From: Bacteroidetes bacterium GWF2_40_14 | Lineage (GTDB): Bacteria > Bacteroidota > Bacteroidia > Bacteroidales > UBA932 | Assembly (NCBI GenBank): GCA_001769195.1 | Contig: MEOK01000017.1 | Coordinates: 28,957 to 92,956, forward strand | Direction of reading: 5' to 3' | Length of the DNA stretch: 64,000 bases | Shown: in pieces, positions 8,184-17,111 of the stretch | How the letters are laid out: each line of letters starts with the position of its first letter | Numbering within the stretch: the stretch's first letter is position 1 | Translations under genes and position numbers: made by a program | The notes under the pieces: model-generated | The model's input: the letters and a program-made list of their open reading frames with translations, nothing else | The model's database searches: none | Told to the model about the DNA's origin: nothing

Positions 8184-9680
8184 TTAGTTGTCGTAACCCG
8201 GGTTTGGTTTAATTTGCTTATTTGTACTGGTTTCTGTTGACGGAATTGGCCAGCAATGTTTGTTTACATCTACAGGAGTAATGTCCGGTTTCAGAAGATA
8301 GAGAATTGGCAGATTGTTTTTCTTGAACCTTAGTGAGGCAAACCATTCACTACCATTCTCCATGTAAAGCTCCAGACAGTACTCTTTAAAAATCAAATCC
8401 ATCAACTGTTCCCTTGTTGCCGGTGCAGCCAATGAGGCAAGAACCGGGTTGGTTCTCTTAGATCTCATTGTATTGATTGGTTCTATGCAACTTGCTATGC
8501 TCTCATTGGTTCTTGACTTCAACTCAGCCTGCATAAGATATAGTTCCGGATATCTGAAGTAATAAGTTGTAAACTTGTCATTCATGAGATCTGTGGATGC
8601 TCTTCCCTGTCTTGCAAGTTTTGTAGGACAAAAATAAAGTATACCGGTGGCACTGATGGCTCTTGCCCAGCCCATGGTCTGCGCAAATCTTGGATCTGCA
8701 GTGATCCATGAATCAAATTCCGGATAAAATGACTTTAGCGAAGAAGGGTTATTCTGATTGGCTGTACTCCATGCGTCACCCGCCTGAATTATAGTCTGAG
8801 AATATGAGCCCTCGCCATATGCCCTTCCTGCATTCTCTTCCATATACCTAGCCCACAATACCTCTTTTGAATCCCATGCATCGGTATACATTCTCTTCAT
8901 GTCTGTATCCATTTTGAAAGTGGCAGGTGCTGTTGATATTACACTGTTTGTCAACGCTAATGCTGCAGCATAGTCACCAGTCCAGCCCCTGTTCATTAGA
9001 AGCTTTGCTTTTAGCACTTGCGCCATTTGTTTCGAAAGTCTCTTTGAAGAGGTATAATCTCCCAGATTCTTGATGCCTTCGTCAACATCGGCAAATATCT
9101 TTTCATAACTCTCTTTCACAGATATTCTTTCTGCAAATATATTAGTGAAGTTTGCAATCTCTTCCCTCCAAAGGATACCATACTCATCTTCGGCCCAATA
9201 GTGAGAGAAACACCACAATAAATGAGAATATACCCATGCTCTGAATGTTCTTGCCTCTGCAAGCATAACGACTTTGTCATTTGCTGTAGGAAATTTGTTA
9301 TCTGGTAATCCGCTGATACCTATAATGGCTGCATTGGAGGCATTTATACAAGCAAACCATTGCTGCCAGTATGTAGAAAAAGTAGATTGAGTAGAGAGGT
9401 AACTCATATTGTAATATACAACTCCGCTAGCTCTTCCGACTCCTGCCTGTGATGAAAGTGCGCAGAATGGACTGCCGCCAAAGAAGTCACTTGTAGAACT
9501 TCCACTGCCTGTAGAGAGCGAAGCATACATTCCGTTAAGAACAGATACGGCACCATCATAGGTTGTTACTGCATTATCTACAACCAATTTATGGGGCGGT
9601 GTGAGTGAGAGGAACTTGTTGCATGAGGTGAGTGCCATTGTAGCAAAAACCACCAATATTATTTTATTTATCTTTTTCAT
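8184..9680 (-). CDS. SusD/RagB family outer-membrane lipoprotein
   Basis: 498 residues from the preferred ATG at 9680; a GTG at 9689 would add three residues but sits almost on the SusC stop. The lipobox is LTSCNKF (Cys near residue 19). SusD features are TPP near the N-terminus, TPR-like helices, RAWVYSHLLWCFSHYWAEDEYG, and a C-terminal ELYMENGSEWFASLRF. SusD proteins form the lid of a SusC barrel and capture substrate. Only about 10 bp separates it from SusC. Without neighbouring carbohydrate-active enzymes the ligand may be a peptide, protein or other molecule. Confidence 0.93.
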   Translation of the reverse strand: MKKINKIILVVFATMALTSCNKFLSLTPPHKLVVDNAVTTYDGAVSVLNGMYASLSTGSGSSTSDFFGGSPFCALSSQAGVGRASGVVYYNMSYLSTQSTFSTYWQQWFACINASNAAIIGISGLPDNKFPTANDKVVMLAEARTFRAWVYSHLLWCFSHYWAEDEYGILWREEIANFTNIFAERISVKESYEKIFADVDEGIKNLGDYTSSKRLSKQMAQVLKAKLLMNRGWTGDYAAALALTNSVISTAPATFKMDTDMKRMYTDAWDSKEVLWARYMEENAGRAYGEGSYSQTIIQAGDAWSTANQNNPSSLKSFYPEFDSWITADPRFAQTMGWARAISATGILYFCPTKLARQGRASTDLMNDKFTTYYFRYPELYLMQAELKSRTNESIASCIEPINTMRSKRTNPVLASLAAPATREQLMDLIFKEYCLELYMENGSEWFASLRFKKNNLPILYLLKPDITPVDVNKHCWPIPSTETSTNKQIKPNPGYDN

Positions 9681-9690
9681 TTTTACCACT

Positions 9691-12600
9691 CTATTTAAAT
9701 GTTAATTTTAATCCTAAGCTGAAGGTTGTTGATGAAGGGTAAGCGCTATAGTCTATACCTGAACCAACTCCTATCAACTCCTGAGATGTCCTTGTTCCGA
9801 CAGTGTAGCTTTGGGCCATATCTGTGCTTCCGAAGTTACCTTGTGGGTCGAATCCGGGATATTTGGTAATTGTCAACAGATTTGATGCCTGCATTGTTAT
9901 ATCTACGTTTGTCAGGAATTGTTTATTGAACCATCTCTTTGGTAATCTGTAGTTTAGATTTAACGCATTCAGTCTTATGAACGATGCATCAAAGATAAAG
10001 AAGTCACTAAGTCCGTTATATGTAGCAGTAAGACCTATTCTAGGTAATGCTGCCTGTGGATCATTGTTGAAGTTCCAGGCCGACTGCAGATAATTATATG
10101 CATTGTATGTGCTTGCACCTGCCGTTACAGCAGAATATGGGTAGTTCCACAGCCTTTTTGCACCATATGAGTATGTGAATACAGCAGATGCATAAAAGTT
10201 CTTGTATGTAAAACCAATATTGAAACCTCCGTAAAACTTAGGATTGAAGTTCCCAAGTATAACCCTGTCTGTCTTGGTTATTACACCATCTCCGTCGGTA
10301 TCCATAATATAAGGATCTCCGGGTACCTCCCTTGCAAGTCTGTAATTCAATTGTGCACCGGTTGTTGGATTAATTTTCCTTAAAGCAAAAATCTCCTCAG
10401 CGGTGGTAAAATATCTTCCTGCAGATTTATATCCGTACCAGTCACCAAGTTTACCGCCTGCAACAAGCTTTACATATTCATAATAATATGGCATTACAAT
10501 CTCTTTCTGGATTCCATCGAGCTTGTTCACAATACTGCTGTTTGTTGCAATATTGAATCCTAGCTCCAGGGTCATATTAGTATTCTTGATAACATCTCCT
10601 CTTAGTTCAAATTCCCATCCTTGATTTGTTATGGATCCTACATTCTGGTTTATTGTCTGATAAGATGAGTTTGTGGGAACCGACCCTGTGTATATAAGGT
10701 TGTCCACTCGTTTACTGTAATAACCAACAGTTCCTCTCAGTCTCTCTTTAAGCAATCCAAAGTCTATACCTACGTCTGTGGATGTTGTATTCTCCCATTG
10801 CAAAGAGGGGTTGCCAAGATTATATGGTTTTATACCAGGTTGTTCGGTATATGGTGCCGCAGAGAGAGTAGTCATCCAGTCGTAATAGCCAAGGTTTTGA
10901 GAACCTGATTTACCCATCGATAGTCTTAACTTAAGGTAAGGAACTATATTATTGATGGGTTGCATGAATTTCTCCTCAGATATTATCCATGCCAGAGCTC
11001 CTGAAGGGAAATAACCCCATCTGTTGTTCGGACCGAATTTTGAAGAACCGTCTGCCCTGAATGTGGCTGTTACGAGATACCTGTTCATATACTTGTAATT
11101 CACCCTGGCAAAGAATGAAGCCAGAGCGCTGCCATATTCATCGCTTCTTCCACCTGTAGTGGCAGCGCTGTTTATGTTTATAAGAACCACCTCATCCGGA
11201 AAGCCTTCTCCATAAGCGTTTTGCGTTTTGTATTTAAACAATTCCGTTGATTGTCCCAGAACGGCAACAATGTCGTGCTTGCCTATGACTGCTGCATAAT
11301 TCAAAGTGTTGTCCCATACCTGAGTCGAGTACTCTGTGTTTGTAAGCGATCTGTAATTATATGCGGAGTTATAACCCTGGGTACCTTTCTTGTTAAAGAT
11401 GTCGTTTGACGAACCAGAAAAGTTGATAGTTCCTGCTGATCGGAATTTCAAACCCGGTAATACCTTCAGTTCCAGATATGCTGTTCCGTTAAGTCCCTTT
11501 CCAACACCATCGTTTCTGTTATATAGTGTTATAAAAGGACTTTCGATAGTTGTATTTGTTGGTACAATATTTATGCTACCATCGGGATTATATGCCTGAA
11601 AATCTGGTCTGAATCTTGGTATGCTTTTCATCAAGGCATCTTTGTTGTTTGCTGTCCTGGTAGATCCTGATAATGTGATTCCTATCTTGACAGCCTTCCC
11701 AACATTTGTCTCAAAATTCATTCTACCTGTGTACAACTGGCTTTTCCCGCCTTTAACCAATCCATTGATGTCTGTATAACCAAAAGATAAATAGTAGTTT
11801 GTATTTTCAGTTCCACCTCTTACAGAGAGGTCAACCTGGCTTGTTACAGCAGGCTGTGTCATCTCTTCCCACCAGTCTGTATCTCCTGTCATATATGCAT
11901 CTGAACGAAGTTCCAGCATTTGAGGGGTCCACTGGCTTGTGTTTATTTTGAGGAACTTGGTTTCATCAAAGAAAAACTTCTCGCTGTATCCCAAGTTACC
12001 ATCTATATTAATTCTTTGTCTTCCAAGTGTTTCTGTGAAGGCTTTATATTCACTGACATTTAATGTCTTAAGGTCATTTGAATTTAATGTCTGTATACCT
12101 GTTTTGAAGTTCAGGTCTATCGTAGGAGCCTGTCCTTTGATCCCTCTTTTAGTAGTGATCATAACAACTCCGTTTGCAGCTCTTGAACCATAAATTGCTG
12201 TTGCAGATGCATCTTTGAGAATATCGATGCTCTCAAGGTCGGAAAGGTTAAGGTTAAACAGACTATTGGTAATATCTCCGGTTGTATTTGAAGAGTAATC
12301 CGGAACACCATCAATAACCCAGAGAGGTTGTGTTCCTGAGCTTGAAAGAGTTGACACACCCCTTATTGTAACACTTATGGGAGATGTGGGAGAGGCTGAT
12401 TGAATCATTACATTCACACCTGCTGCTCTACCCTGAAGCATACTCTGAACACTGGCACCCATAGGTACCGATTCAATTTCCTTACTGCTTAATCTTGATA
12501 CAGCACCTGTAGCATCCTTTATGGTTGTCGATCCATAACCTTGTACTACAATCTCATTAAGATATTCTGTAGCATCGTTTAATGTTATCAGTTTAAAATT

Positions 12601-13218
12601 AGAAGTGTTTGCAGGATTAAAATCCATATCAACTCTTTGATATCCAAGACAAGAAATTGTTATCTTGCGTGAATTGACAGGTACTTGAAGGGTGAAGTAT
12701 CCGTCAAGATCTGTAGATGTTCCCTTTTTTGAATCAACAACCAACAAGTATGCTCCTATAACTGGTTCATTACCTTTGGAAGAGATGACTCTGCCTTTTA
12801 TAACCATAAAATCTGTCTGTTGTGATTTTACGGTTGAAGGATTTGTTTCTCTCTTGCCCGCAGGTAATGCTGGGTTGGATTCGTCAGAAAATTTTTCAGG
12901 TGAAATTATAATTTGCTTTTCAACAATCTTATAACTATAACCTGTATTTTTCAACAGCAGATTCAAAACAGGGGTGATCCCCATTTTTTTTGCATCGATA
13001 GATACCTTCCGGTTTGCGTCAACCATATTGTTGTTGTATACAAATGTGAAGGTTGTCTGCTTTTCTATCGCCTTTAATACCTCCTTAAGAGTGGAGTTTT
13101 TAAAAGTAACAGAAATTTCTTGAGCATCAACTCTGTTTGTCACAAAAAGAAGACAAAACAGAACCACCAGAAAAGCGAGGAGTTCCTTAATTCTGGAGAA
13201 AGGAATAGTTTTTCTCAT
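9691..13218 (-). CDS. SusC/RagA TonB-dependent transporter with STN domain
   Basis: An outer-membrane protein of 1175 residues. In order: a signal peptide ending VDA (about residue 32); an STN domain (about 34-107) that contacts the FecR anti-sigma factor in trans-envelope signalling; a carboxypeptidase-regulatory-like sandwich (about 138-220); a TonB-box-like EIVVQGYG; the plug domain with DASATAIYGSRAANGVV; then a 22-strand-type barrel to the terminal LGLKLTFK. The STN domain together with adjacent sigma and FecR genes indicates substrate-induced autoregulation. It is full length with no frame break, unlike the paralogue at 18347. Confidence 0.95.
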   Translation of the reverse strand: MRKTIPFSRIKELLAFLVVLFCLLFVTNRVDAQEISVTFKNSTLKEVLKAIEKQTTFTFVYNNNMVDANRKVSIDAKKMGITPVLNLLLKNTGYSYKIVEKQIIISPEKFSDESNPALPAGKRETNPSTVKSQQTDFMVIKGRVISSKGNEPVIGAYLLVVDSKKGTSTDLDGYFTLQVPVNSRKITISCLGYQRVDMDFNPANTSNFKLITLNDATEYLNEIVVQGYGSTTIKDATGAVSRLSSKEIESVPMGASVQSMLQGRAAGVNVMIQSASPTSPISVTIRGVSTLSSSGTQPLWVIDGVPDYSSNTTGDITNSLFNLNLSDLESIDILKDASATAIYGSRAANGVVMITTKRGIKGQAPTIDLNFKTGIQTLNSNDLKTLNVSEYKAFTETLGRQRINIDGNLGYSEKFFFDETKFLKINTSQWTPQMLELRSDAYMTGDTDWWEEMTQPAVTSQVDLSVRGGTENTNYYLSFGYTDINGLVKGGKSQLYTGRMNFETNVGKAVKIGITLSGSTRTANNKDALMKSIPRFRPDFQAYNPDGSINIVPTNTTIESPFITLYNRNDGVGKGLNGTAYLELKVLPGLKFRSAGTINFSGSSNDIFNKKGTQGYNSAYNYRSLTNTEYSTQVWDNTLNYAAVIGKHDIVAVLGQSTELFKYKTQNAYGEGFPDEVVLININSAATTGGRSDEYGSALASFFARVNYKYMNRYLVTATFRADGSSKFGPNNRWGYFPSGALAWIISEEKFMQPINNIVPYLKLRLSMGKSGSQNLGYYDWMTTLSAAPYTEQPGIKPYNLGNPSLQWENTTSTDVGIDFGLLKERLRGTVGYYSKRVDNLIYTGSVPTNSSYQTINQNVGSITNQGWEFELRGDVIKNTNMTLELGFNIATNSSIVNKLDGIQKEIVMPYYYEYVKLVAGGKLGDWYGYKSAGRYFTTAEEIFALRKINPTTGAQLNYRLAREVPGDPYIMDTDGDGVITKTDRVILGNFNPKFYGGFNIGFTYKNFYASAVFTYSYGAKRLWNYPYSAVTAGASTYNAYNYLQSAWNFNNDPQAALPRIGLTATYNGLSDFFIFDASFIRLNALNLNYRLPKRWFNKQFLTNVDITMQASNLLTITKYPGFDPQGNFGSTDMAQSYTVGTRTSQELIGVGSGIDYSAYPSSTTFSLGLKLTFK

Positions 13219-13293
13219 AAATGTTTATTTTGGGTTAAGTATTACCTCTAATACACTACTCGGTAGATTTCCCCTCAAAAAACATCCTTTTTT

Positions 13294-14280
13294 TTAGAAT
13301 TTTTTCAAGGTTATTCTGGTATCGTCAATGTTATATTTGATATTTGACGAAAGTCTAAGAATTTCTAATACCTGTGTAATTGATTCTGACTTGAAATTTG
13401 CAGTAAACCTGTAATTGAGAATAGATGAATTATTTATGGTAAATTTAACGCCATACCATCTTTCCATCTTCTTAATAACTTCGTCCATAGGGGAATCATC
13501 AAATAAAAGATATCCCTCCTTCCATGCAGTGTTGTACTCTATGTTGGCATTTTTCACCAATGTGGGTTTTTGTTCGTCCGGAATTACAAGCTCCTCTGCA
13601 GGATGCATGATAATTTCCTTTTTGTCTTGATGCAGAAGCGAGATTTTCCCGGAAATTAGTGTAACAATCAACTTGTTATCATTTGAGTAAGAGGAGAGAT
13701 TGAATGATGTTCCTGTTACTTTAACCGTATAACCTTTTGATGTCTTTACATACATTGGCCAGTTTTTATCTGAAACAACCTCAAAGTAACCCTCTCCTTC
13801 AATTTCTATTTCTCTTTTATCCGAACTGAATTTCTCAGGACATTTTATTGAACTTGAGCTGTTAAGCCATATTTTACTACCGTCCGGAAGATTCACTATG
13901 CCTTTGACGCCTGTGTTTACAATGTACTCAAATGTAGCCATTACCTGTTTGTCTTCCTCTTTCTCCTTGTTGCCAAACAACATATATGCACCAAAGAGAG
14001 AGAGTGCAAGTATCAGGACTGCTGCAATTCTGTAGATCTCACTCAAACTTGTATAGTACTTTCTTTTATTATTTCTAAATGAAGCTTTTGACTCAGATGT
14101 TTCCTTTGAAGCATCTAAAGATTTAATACCTTCAAGCACCCAATAATTCTTCAGCTGACTATATAGTTTTTTATTTTCGTCGTTCTGGTCAATCCAGTCA
14201 AGCACCTGATTCTTTTCATCATCACTGGCCAAACCCGAAATGTACTTTAAAATCAATTCCGTGTCAATTCTGTTTTCCAT
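13294..14280 (-). CDS. FecR family anti-sigma factor
   Basis: A protein of 328 residues: a cytoplasmic N-terminal sigma-binding part, one membrane helix (about 84-104), a periplasmic FecR domain with LPDGSKIWLNSSSSIKCPEKF and a DUF4974-type C-terminus (FDDSPMDEVIKKMERWYGV). It would hold the upstream sigma factor at the membrane until the STN domain of the loaded SusC signals. The gene lies 37 bp after the sigma gene and 75 bp before SusC, the standard order for such loci. Confidence 0.93.
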   Translation of the reverse strand: MENRIDTELILKYISGLASDDEKNQVLDWIDQNDENKKLYSQLKNYWVLEGIKSLDASKETSESKASFRNNKRKYYTSLSEIYRIAAVLILALSLFGAYMLFGNKEKEEDKQVMATFEYIVNTGVKGIVNLPDGSKIWLNSSSSIKCPEKFSSDKREIEIEGEGYFEVVSDKNWPMYVKTSKGYTVKVTGTSFNLSSYSNDNKLIVTLISGKISLLHQDKKEIIMHPAEELVIPDEQKPTLVKNANIEYNTAWKEGYLLFDDSPMDEVIKKMERWYGVKFTINNSSILNYRFTANFKSESITQVLEILRLSSNIKYNIDDTRITLKKF

Positions 14281-14317
14281 ATTTATAATACACTTATAAA
14301 AATATTTACCCTCATAT

Positions 14318-14884
14318 CTAATCTATAAAGTCCTTCAACCTTATCCTGAATAATTTCAAGGCCTGAGAAATATGATATTCCACTACCTTTATCGATATCC
14401 CTTTACTATCCGCTATCTCCTGATAGGTCATACCGTGCATTCTGTTCATGATAAATGTGTTGCTTACTTTTTCCGGTAGTTCCTTGTATGCTTTTTTTAT
14501 ATATTCTTCCAGTTGAAATTTTATGACTACATCGGAAGAATCGTCAGTCAGTGATATAATGCTTGCTCTGTACTCCTTTTGTAACATCTCATTTTTTATC
14601 CTCTTGTCATTAGCCAGCTTTCTGAGCAGGTTAAGACAACGATTTTTTACAATGGAGTAGAGATATGGTTGTATTGGAAACTCCTTGTCTAACAGTTTGC
14701 GTTTCTCCCACAAAGCAATAAAGGAGTCCTGAACAATATCTTCTGCCAATGCTTGGTCGTGCAGATACTGGATAGAATAGAAAAGAACCTTTTTGTACTC
14801 CTTGCTGTACAAAGTATCAAAAGACCTCCTGTCCCCATTGATAATGGAAATCATTAATTCTTTCTCGTCCGGTACTTTCTCCAT
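14318..14884 (-). CDS. ECF RNA polymerase sigma-70 factor (Bacteroidota FecI-like)
   Basis: A protein of 188 residues with sigma region 2 (about 18-90; AEDIVQDSFIALWEKRKLL) and region 4 (about 125-180; MTYQEIADSKGISIKVVEYHIS). These are the only two regions expected for an ECF factor. It leads the operon of FecR, SusC, SusD and accessory genes and presumably activates it. A TATATTTG -7 box lies upstream at 14913-14920. Confidence 0.93.
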   Translation of the reverse strand: MEKVPDEKELMISIINGDRRSFDTLYSKEYKKVLFYSIQYLHDQALAEDIVQDSFIALWEKRKLLDKEFPIQPYLYSIVKNRCLNLLRKLANDKRIKNEMLQKEYRASIISLTDDSSDVVIKFQLEEYIKKAYKELPEKVSNTFIMNRMHGMTYQEIADSKGISIKVVEYHISQALKLFRIRLKDFID

Positions 14885-14912
14885 TAGATATTATAACTAG
14901 ACATTATTCTTG

Positions 14913-14920
14913 CAAATATA
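14913..14920 (-). promoter_or_regulatory. -7 box (TATATTTG) for the ECF sigma operon
   Basis: On the minus strand this reads TATATTTG, 28 bp upstream of the sigma ATG. The position of a -33 element falls at or inside the left end of the foldback element that begins near 14929, so insertion of that element may have altered this promoter. Confidence 0.45.
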
Positions 14921-14928
14921 TACTTTTT

Positions 14929-15144
14929 TGGGTTCAAGTTGAAAAGTAGGTGGAGCAGTAAATTTCAAGAGAGGGCAAAAGTTTGGATTATTTTCAGTCC
15001 AGGTGTGGATTTTTGGATACTGCACCGGGTTTACCTTCTCATGCAAGCATCCTTCAAATTCCACAACTGGATCTGCTTTTGCCAAATTTTTGCTCAATTA
15101 ATATTTTTAACCATATCTGCTCCACCTACTTTTCATTTGACACA
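14929..15144. mobile_element. MITE-like foldback element, about 216 bp
   Basis: Both ends carry TGAAAAGTAGGTGGAGCAG in inverted orientation (about 14940-14958 and its complement at 15116-15134). Inward, the arms continue to match imperfectly, for example CAAAAGTTTGG against CAAAAATTTGG and TCCAGGTGTGG against TCCAGTTGTGG, down to a centre near 15030. The whole segment is thus one long imperfect hairpin with no protein-coding capacity. The terminal motif is shared with the element at 37560-38255. No clear target duplication is seen. Outer boundaries are approximate. Confidence 0.65.
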
Positions 15145-15253
15145 TCAGCCCTATGCTTTCATGGCCAAACGCTCATTATCAATATATTAGTAAAACTATA
15201 AAAATTTATAATTGCTTAATAATCAATACTTGGCCATGAAAGCATAGGGCTGA
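15145..15253. repeat. 24-bp perfect inverted repeat with AT-rich 61-bp spacer
   Basis: Arms at 15145-15168 (begins TCAGCCCTATG) and 15230-15253 (ends CATAGGGCTGA) are exact reverse complements. The spacer is very AT-rich and has no ORF. The left arm directly abuts the foldback element. This could be another miniature element, a large hairpin downstream of ferritin, or a decayed insertion. Confidence 0.6.
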
Positions 15254-15264
15254 AATTGGTATGT

Positions 15265-15307
15265 AAAAAATATACGGGGCCCCAACCAGGGTCCCCGTAT
15301 ATTTTTT
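15265..15307 (-). terminator. Strong intrinsic terminator downstream of ferritin
   Basis: A perfect 15-bp stem, AAAAAATATACGGGG (15265-15279) with CCCCGTATATTTTTT (15293-15307), around a 13-nt loop. It has A/T tracts on both sides, so it can work in either direction. It lies about 60 bp beyond the ferritin stop codon. Confidence 0.8.
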
Positions 15308-15324
15308 ATATCTCTGGATTCATC

Positions 15325-15347
15325 GGGTACACAATGTGCGTCCCCAT
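15325..15347 (+). repeat. Dispersed GGGTACACAAT repeat, copy 2
   Basis: Begins GGGTACACAATGTGC and ends TCCCCAT; followed by GTACCCC, which can pair with the first bases. It sits between the ferritin stop and its terminator. The inverted copy 3 lies upstream of the ferritin start. Confidence 0.6.
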
Positions 15348-15364
15348 GTACCCCATGTACACAT

Positions 15365-15886
15365 TTATACCGCAGCAGCTTGTGTAGAATCTACGAATAC
15401 TCTCGTGGCCAACTCTTTGTCCAGAAGATATATTGCCTGACCATCCTCTCCTATAAGGCTAAGCTGATCCAGGATTGCCTGTACATTCTGCTCCTCCTCT
15501 GCCTGTTCGTTGATAAACCACTGAAGCATGTTTGATGTGGCATGATCTCTCTCGTTTAAGGCAGTCTCATAGCAATTGTGAATCATATCTGTTACCTTGC
15601 ATTCATGATTGTAGGTCTCTTTAAATGCATCTTTTATTCCTTTCCACTCAGTTGGCACCTTTGCAATTGCCTCTAACTTAACTACTCCCCCACGTCCTAC
15701 TATATAGTCATAAATTTTTAAAGCATGGGTTACCTCTTCCTGATATTGTACTCTCATCCAATTTGCAAATCCTTTAAGCCCTTTTGTCTGGAAATAAGCC
15801 GACATAGATAAATACATATATGCTGACCAAAATTCTGCATTGATCTGTTTGTTCAATACTTCTTCTACTTTGTTATTAAATCTCAT
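15365..15886 (-). CDS. ftnA: Ferritin (non-haem)
   Basis: 173 residues from the ATG at 15886. A longer in-frame opening to 16063 exists, but it lacks ferritin similarity and runs into the divergent HAD gene, so the start MRFNNKVEEVLNKQINAEFW was chosen. The four-helix bundle carries the ferroxidase residues in the QINAEFWSAYMYLSM and VQYQEEVTHALKIYDYI helices and in NEQAEEEQNV. Ferritins oxidise Fe(II) and store iron as 24-mers in the cytoplasm. It is monocistronic, closed by a strong terminator and flanked by inverted copies of a 21-bp repeat. Confidence 0.95.
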   Translation of the reverse strand: MRFNNKVEEVLNKQINAEFWSAYMYLSMSAYFQTKGLKGFANWMRVQYQEEVTHALKIYDYIVGRGGVVKLEAIAKVPTEWKGIKDAFKETYNHECKVTDMIHNCYETALNERDHATSNMLQWFINEQAEEEQNVQAILDQLSLIGEDGQAIYLLDKELATRVFVDSTQAAAV

Positions 15887-15964
15887 AATTATAATTTTTA
15901 GTTTTTCAATGGCTTTTGAACTGCAAAATCTGTACCACTTAAAGCAGGTATAAGGTAAGGTAAC

Positions 15965-15985
15965 GGGGACGTATATTGTGTACCC
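15965..15985 (-). repeat. Dispersed GGGTACACAAT repeat, copy 3 (inverted)
   Basis: On the minus strand this begins GGGTACACAATATAC and ends GTCCCC, differing from copy 2 at three transition positions. It lies in the divergent promoter region between ferritin and the HAD hydrolase. Confidence 0.55.
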
Positions 15986-16000
15986 AAAAGAAGTTTTTAC

Positions 16001-16008
16001 TACATTTG
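16001..16008 (+). promoter_or_regulatory. -7 box TACATTTG for the HAD hydrolase
   Basis: TACATTTG fits TAnnTTTG; its surroundings (TTTACTACATTTGC) are identical to the sequence before rfbA. A TTG lies 22 bp upstream, slightly far for a -33 element. The start codon is 27 bp downstream. Confidence 0.5.
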
Positions 16009-16034
16009 CATAAACATTCAAAAACCTGTATAAC

Positions 16035-16454
16035 ATGTTTATCGCAGTAGATTTCGATGGCACTATAGTAAAGCATAAGTACCCCCAGATTGGGGATGAG
16101 ATTCCATTCGCTATTGATACTCTTAGGCTAATCCAAAGCGAATTAAAGCATCAGATAATTCTTTGGACTGTACGTGAGGGTGAGCTGCTGGATGCAGCTG
16201 TAGAATTCTGCAGAGTTAGAGGACTTGAATTTTATGCAGTAAATCAGAATCATCCGGAGAGCACAATGGTAAACGCTCCACGTAAACTTATGGCAGACAT
16301 GTTCATAGATGACAGAAATTTTGGCGGAATGCCAGACTGGGGCTTTATTTACAATGCTTTAAAGGATCGACCCAAGGAGTGCCTGTCGGTAAACATTTTC
16401 AATCAGGCAGAACAATCCTTGCCAAAAATTAAAAAACGCGGCCTATTCAGGTAA
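16035..16454 (+). CDS. HAD superfamily hydrolase (small, capless type)
   Basis: A protein of 139 residues. HAD motif I is VDFDGTIV at residues 5-12 (nucleophile Asp and acid/base Asp), motif II is in IILWTVREG, and motif IV is MFIDDRNFGG. No cap domain is inserted, as in the small Bacteroidota phosphatases of this type. The substrate is probably a phosphorylated small molecule but cannot be specified. Its last 12 bases overlap the 3' end of the convergent ECF sigma gene. Confidence 0.85.
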   Translation: MFIAVDFDGTIVKHKYPQIGDEIPFAIDTLRLIQSELKHQIILWTVREGELLDAAVEFCRVRGLEFYAVNQNHPESTMVNAPRKLMADMFIDDRNFGGMPDWGFIYNALKDRPKECLSVNIFNQAEQSLPKIKKRGLFR

Positions 16455-17054
16455 ATGAGACCTTTCTGCAATTGCCAGAATTATGAATATCAGGAACATG
16501 CAGTTCCTCATCTTTTTATAAGCTATCTTAACTTGCGTTTTAATGGTATTAACAGATATTCCCAATGTTTTTGACACTTCTTTGTAGCTTAAATCATCAA
16601 TAACACTCATAATGAATATTTTTCTGCAAGAAGGTGGTAATTCATTTATTTTCTTGTTTATAGCCCGTATTTTTATTTCGTTTTCTTTCACGGAATTTGT
16701 AAAAAGCTCATTATCTTCGATTGATATCCAATTATCGCTTTCATGTAAAATTTTCTCGTTGTGTTTGGCAATTATTTTGTTGTGCCTTATATAATTTAAA
16801 GACATGTTCTTGACGATTTTCCTTAAGTAGGCACCAATAATTGACTCTTCAGATAAATTTTCCCTGTTTTTCCACAAATAAATAAACGCTTCCTGAATAA
16901 TATCCTCGGATGATTGAGCATTATTCAAGTATGCCATTGATAAAAAGTATAATTCTCTGGAATATCTGTGGTAAATAATTTCAAAAGCTCCGATATCACC
17001 ATTAATTAGCCTGTTCGTCAATACTCTATCGTAATTAAATTCATTGACTGACAT
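16443..17054 (-). CDS. ECF RNA polymerase sigma-70 factor with hydrophobic C-terminal tail
   Basis: A protein of 203 residues. Region 2 (about 25-95) includes SEDIIQEAFIYLWKNRENL; region 4 (about 135-185) includes LSYKEVSKTLGISVNTIKTQVKIAYKKM. The C-terminus ends in a hydrophobic run, CMFLIFIILAIA, then a short polar tail; such tails occur in some Bacteroidota ECF factors and could aid membrane association. It is divergent from the FecR gene at 17172. A perfect 20-bp palindrome lies between the two at 17112-17131. Confidence 0.92.
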   Translation of the reverse strand: MSVNEFNYDRVLTNRLINGDIGAFEIIYHRYSRELYFLSMAYLNNAQSSEDIIQEAFIYLWKNRENLSEESIIGAYLRKIVKNMSLNYIRHNKIIAKHNEKILHESDNWISIEDNELFTNSVKENEIKIRAINKKINELPPSCRKIFIMSVIDDLSYKEVSKTLGISVNTIKTQVKIAYKKMRNCMFLIFIILAIAERSHLPE

Positions 17055-17111
17055 TTTACTAATAATAATCCATCATACCATTAATAGTAAATATAGCACT
17101 TAATTCTGGAG

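Noticed and set aside
15887..16063. 59-residue N-terminal extension of ferritin
   Set aside because: It has no ferritin similarity, covers the divergent promoter region and the repeat at 15965, and overlaps the start of the HAD gene.
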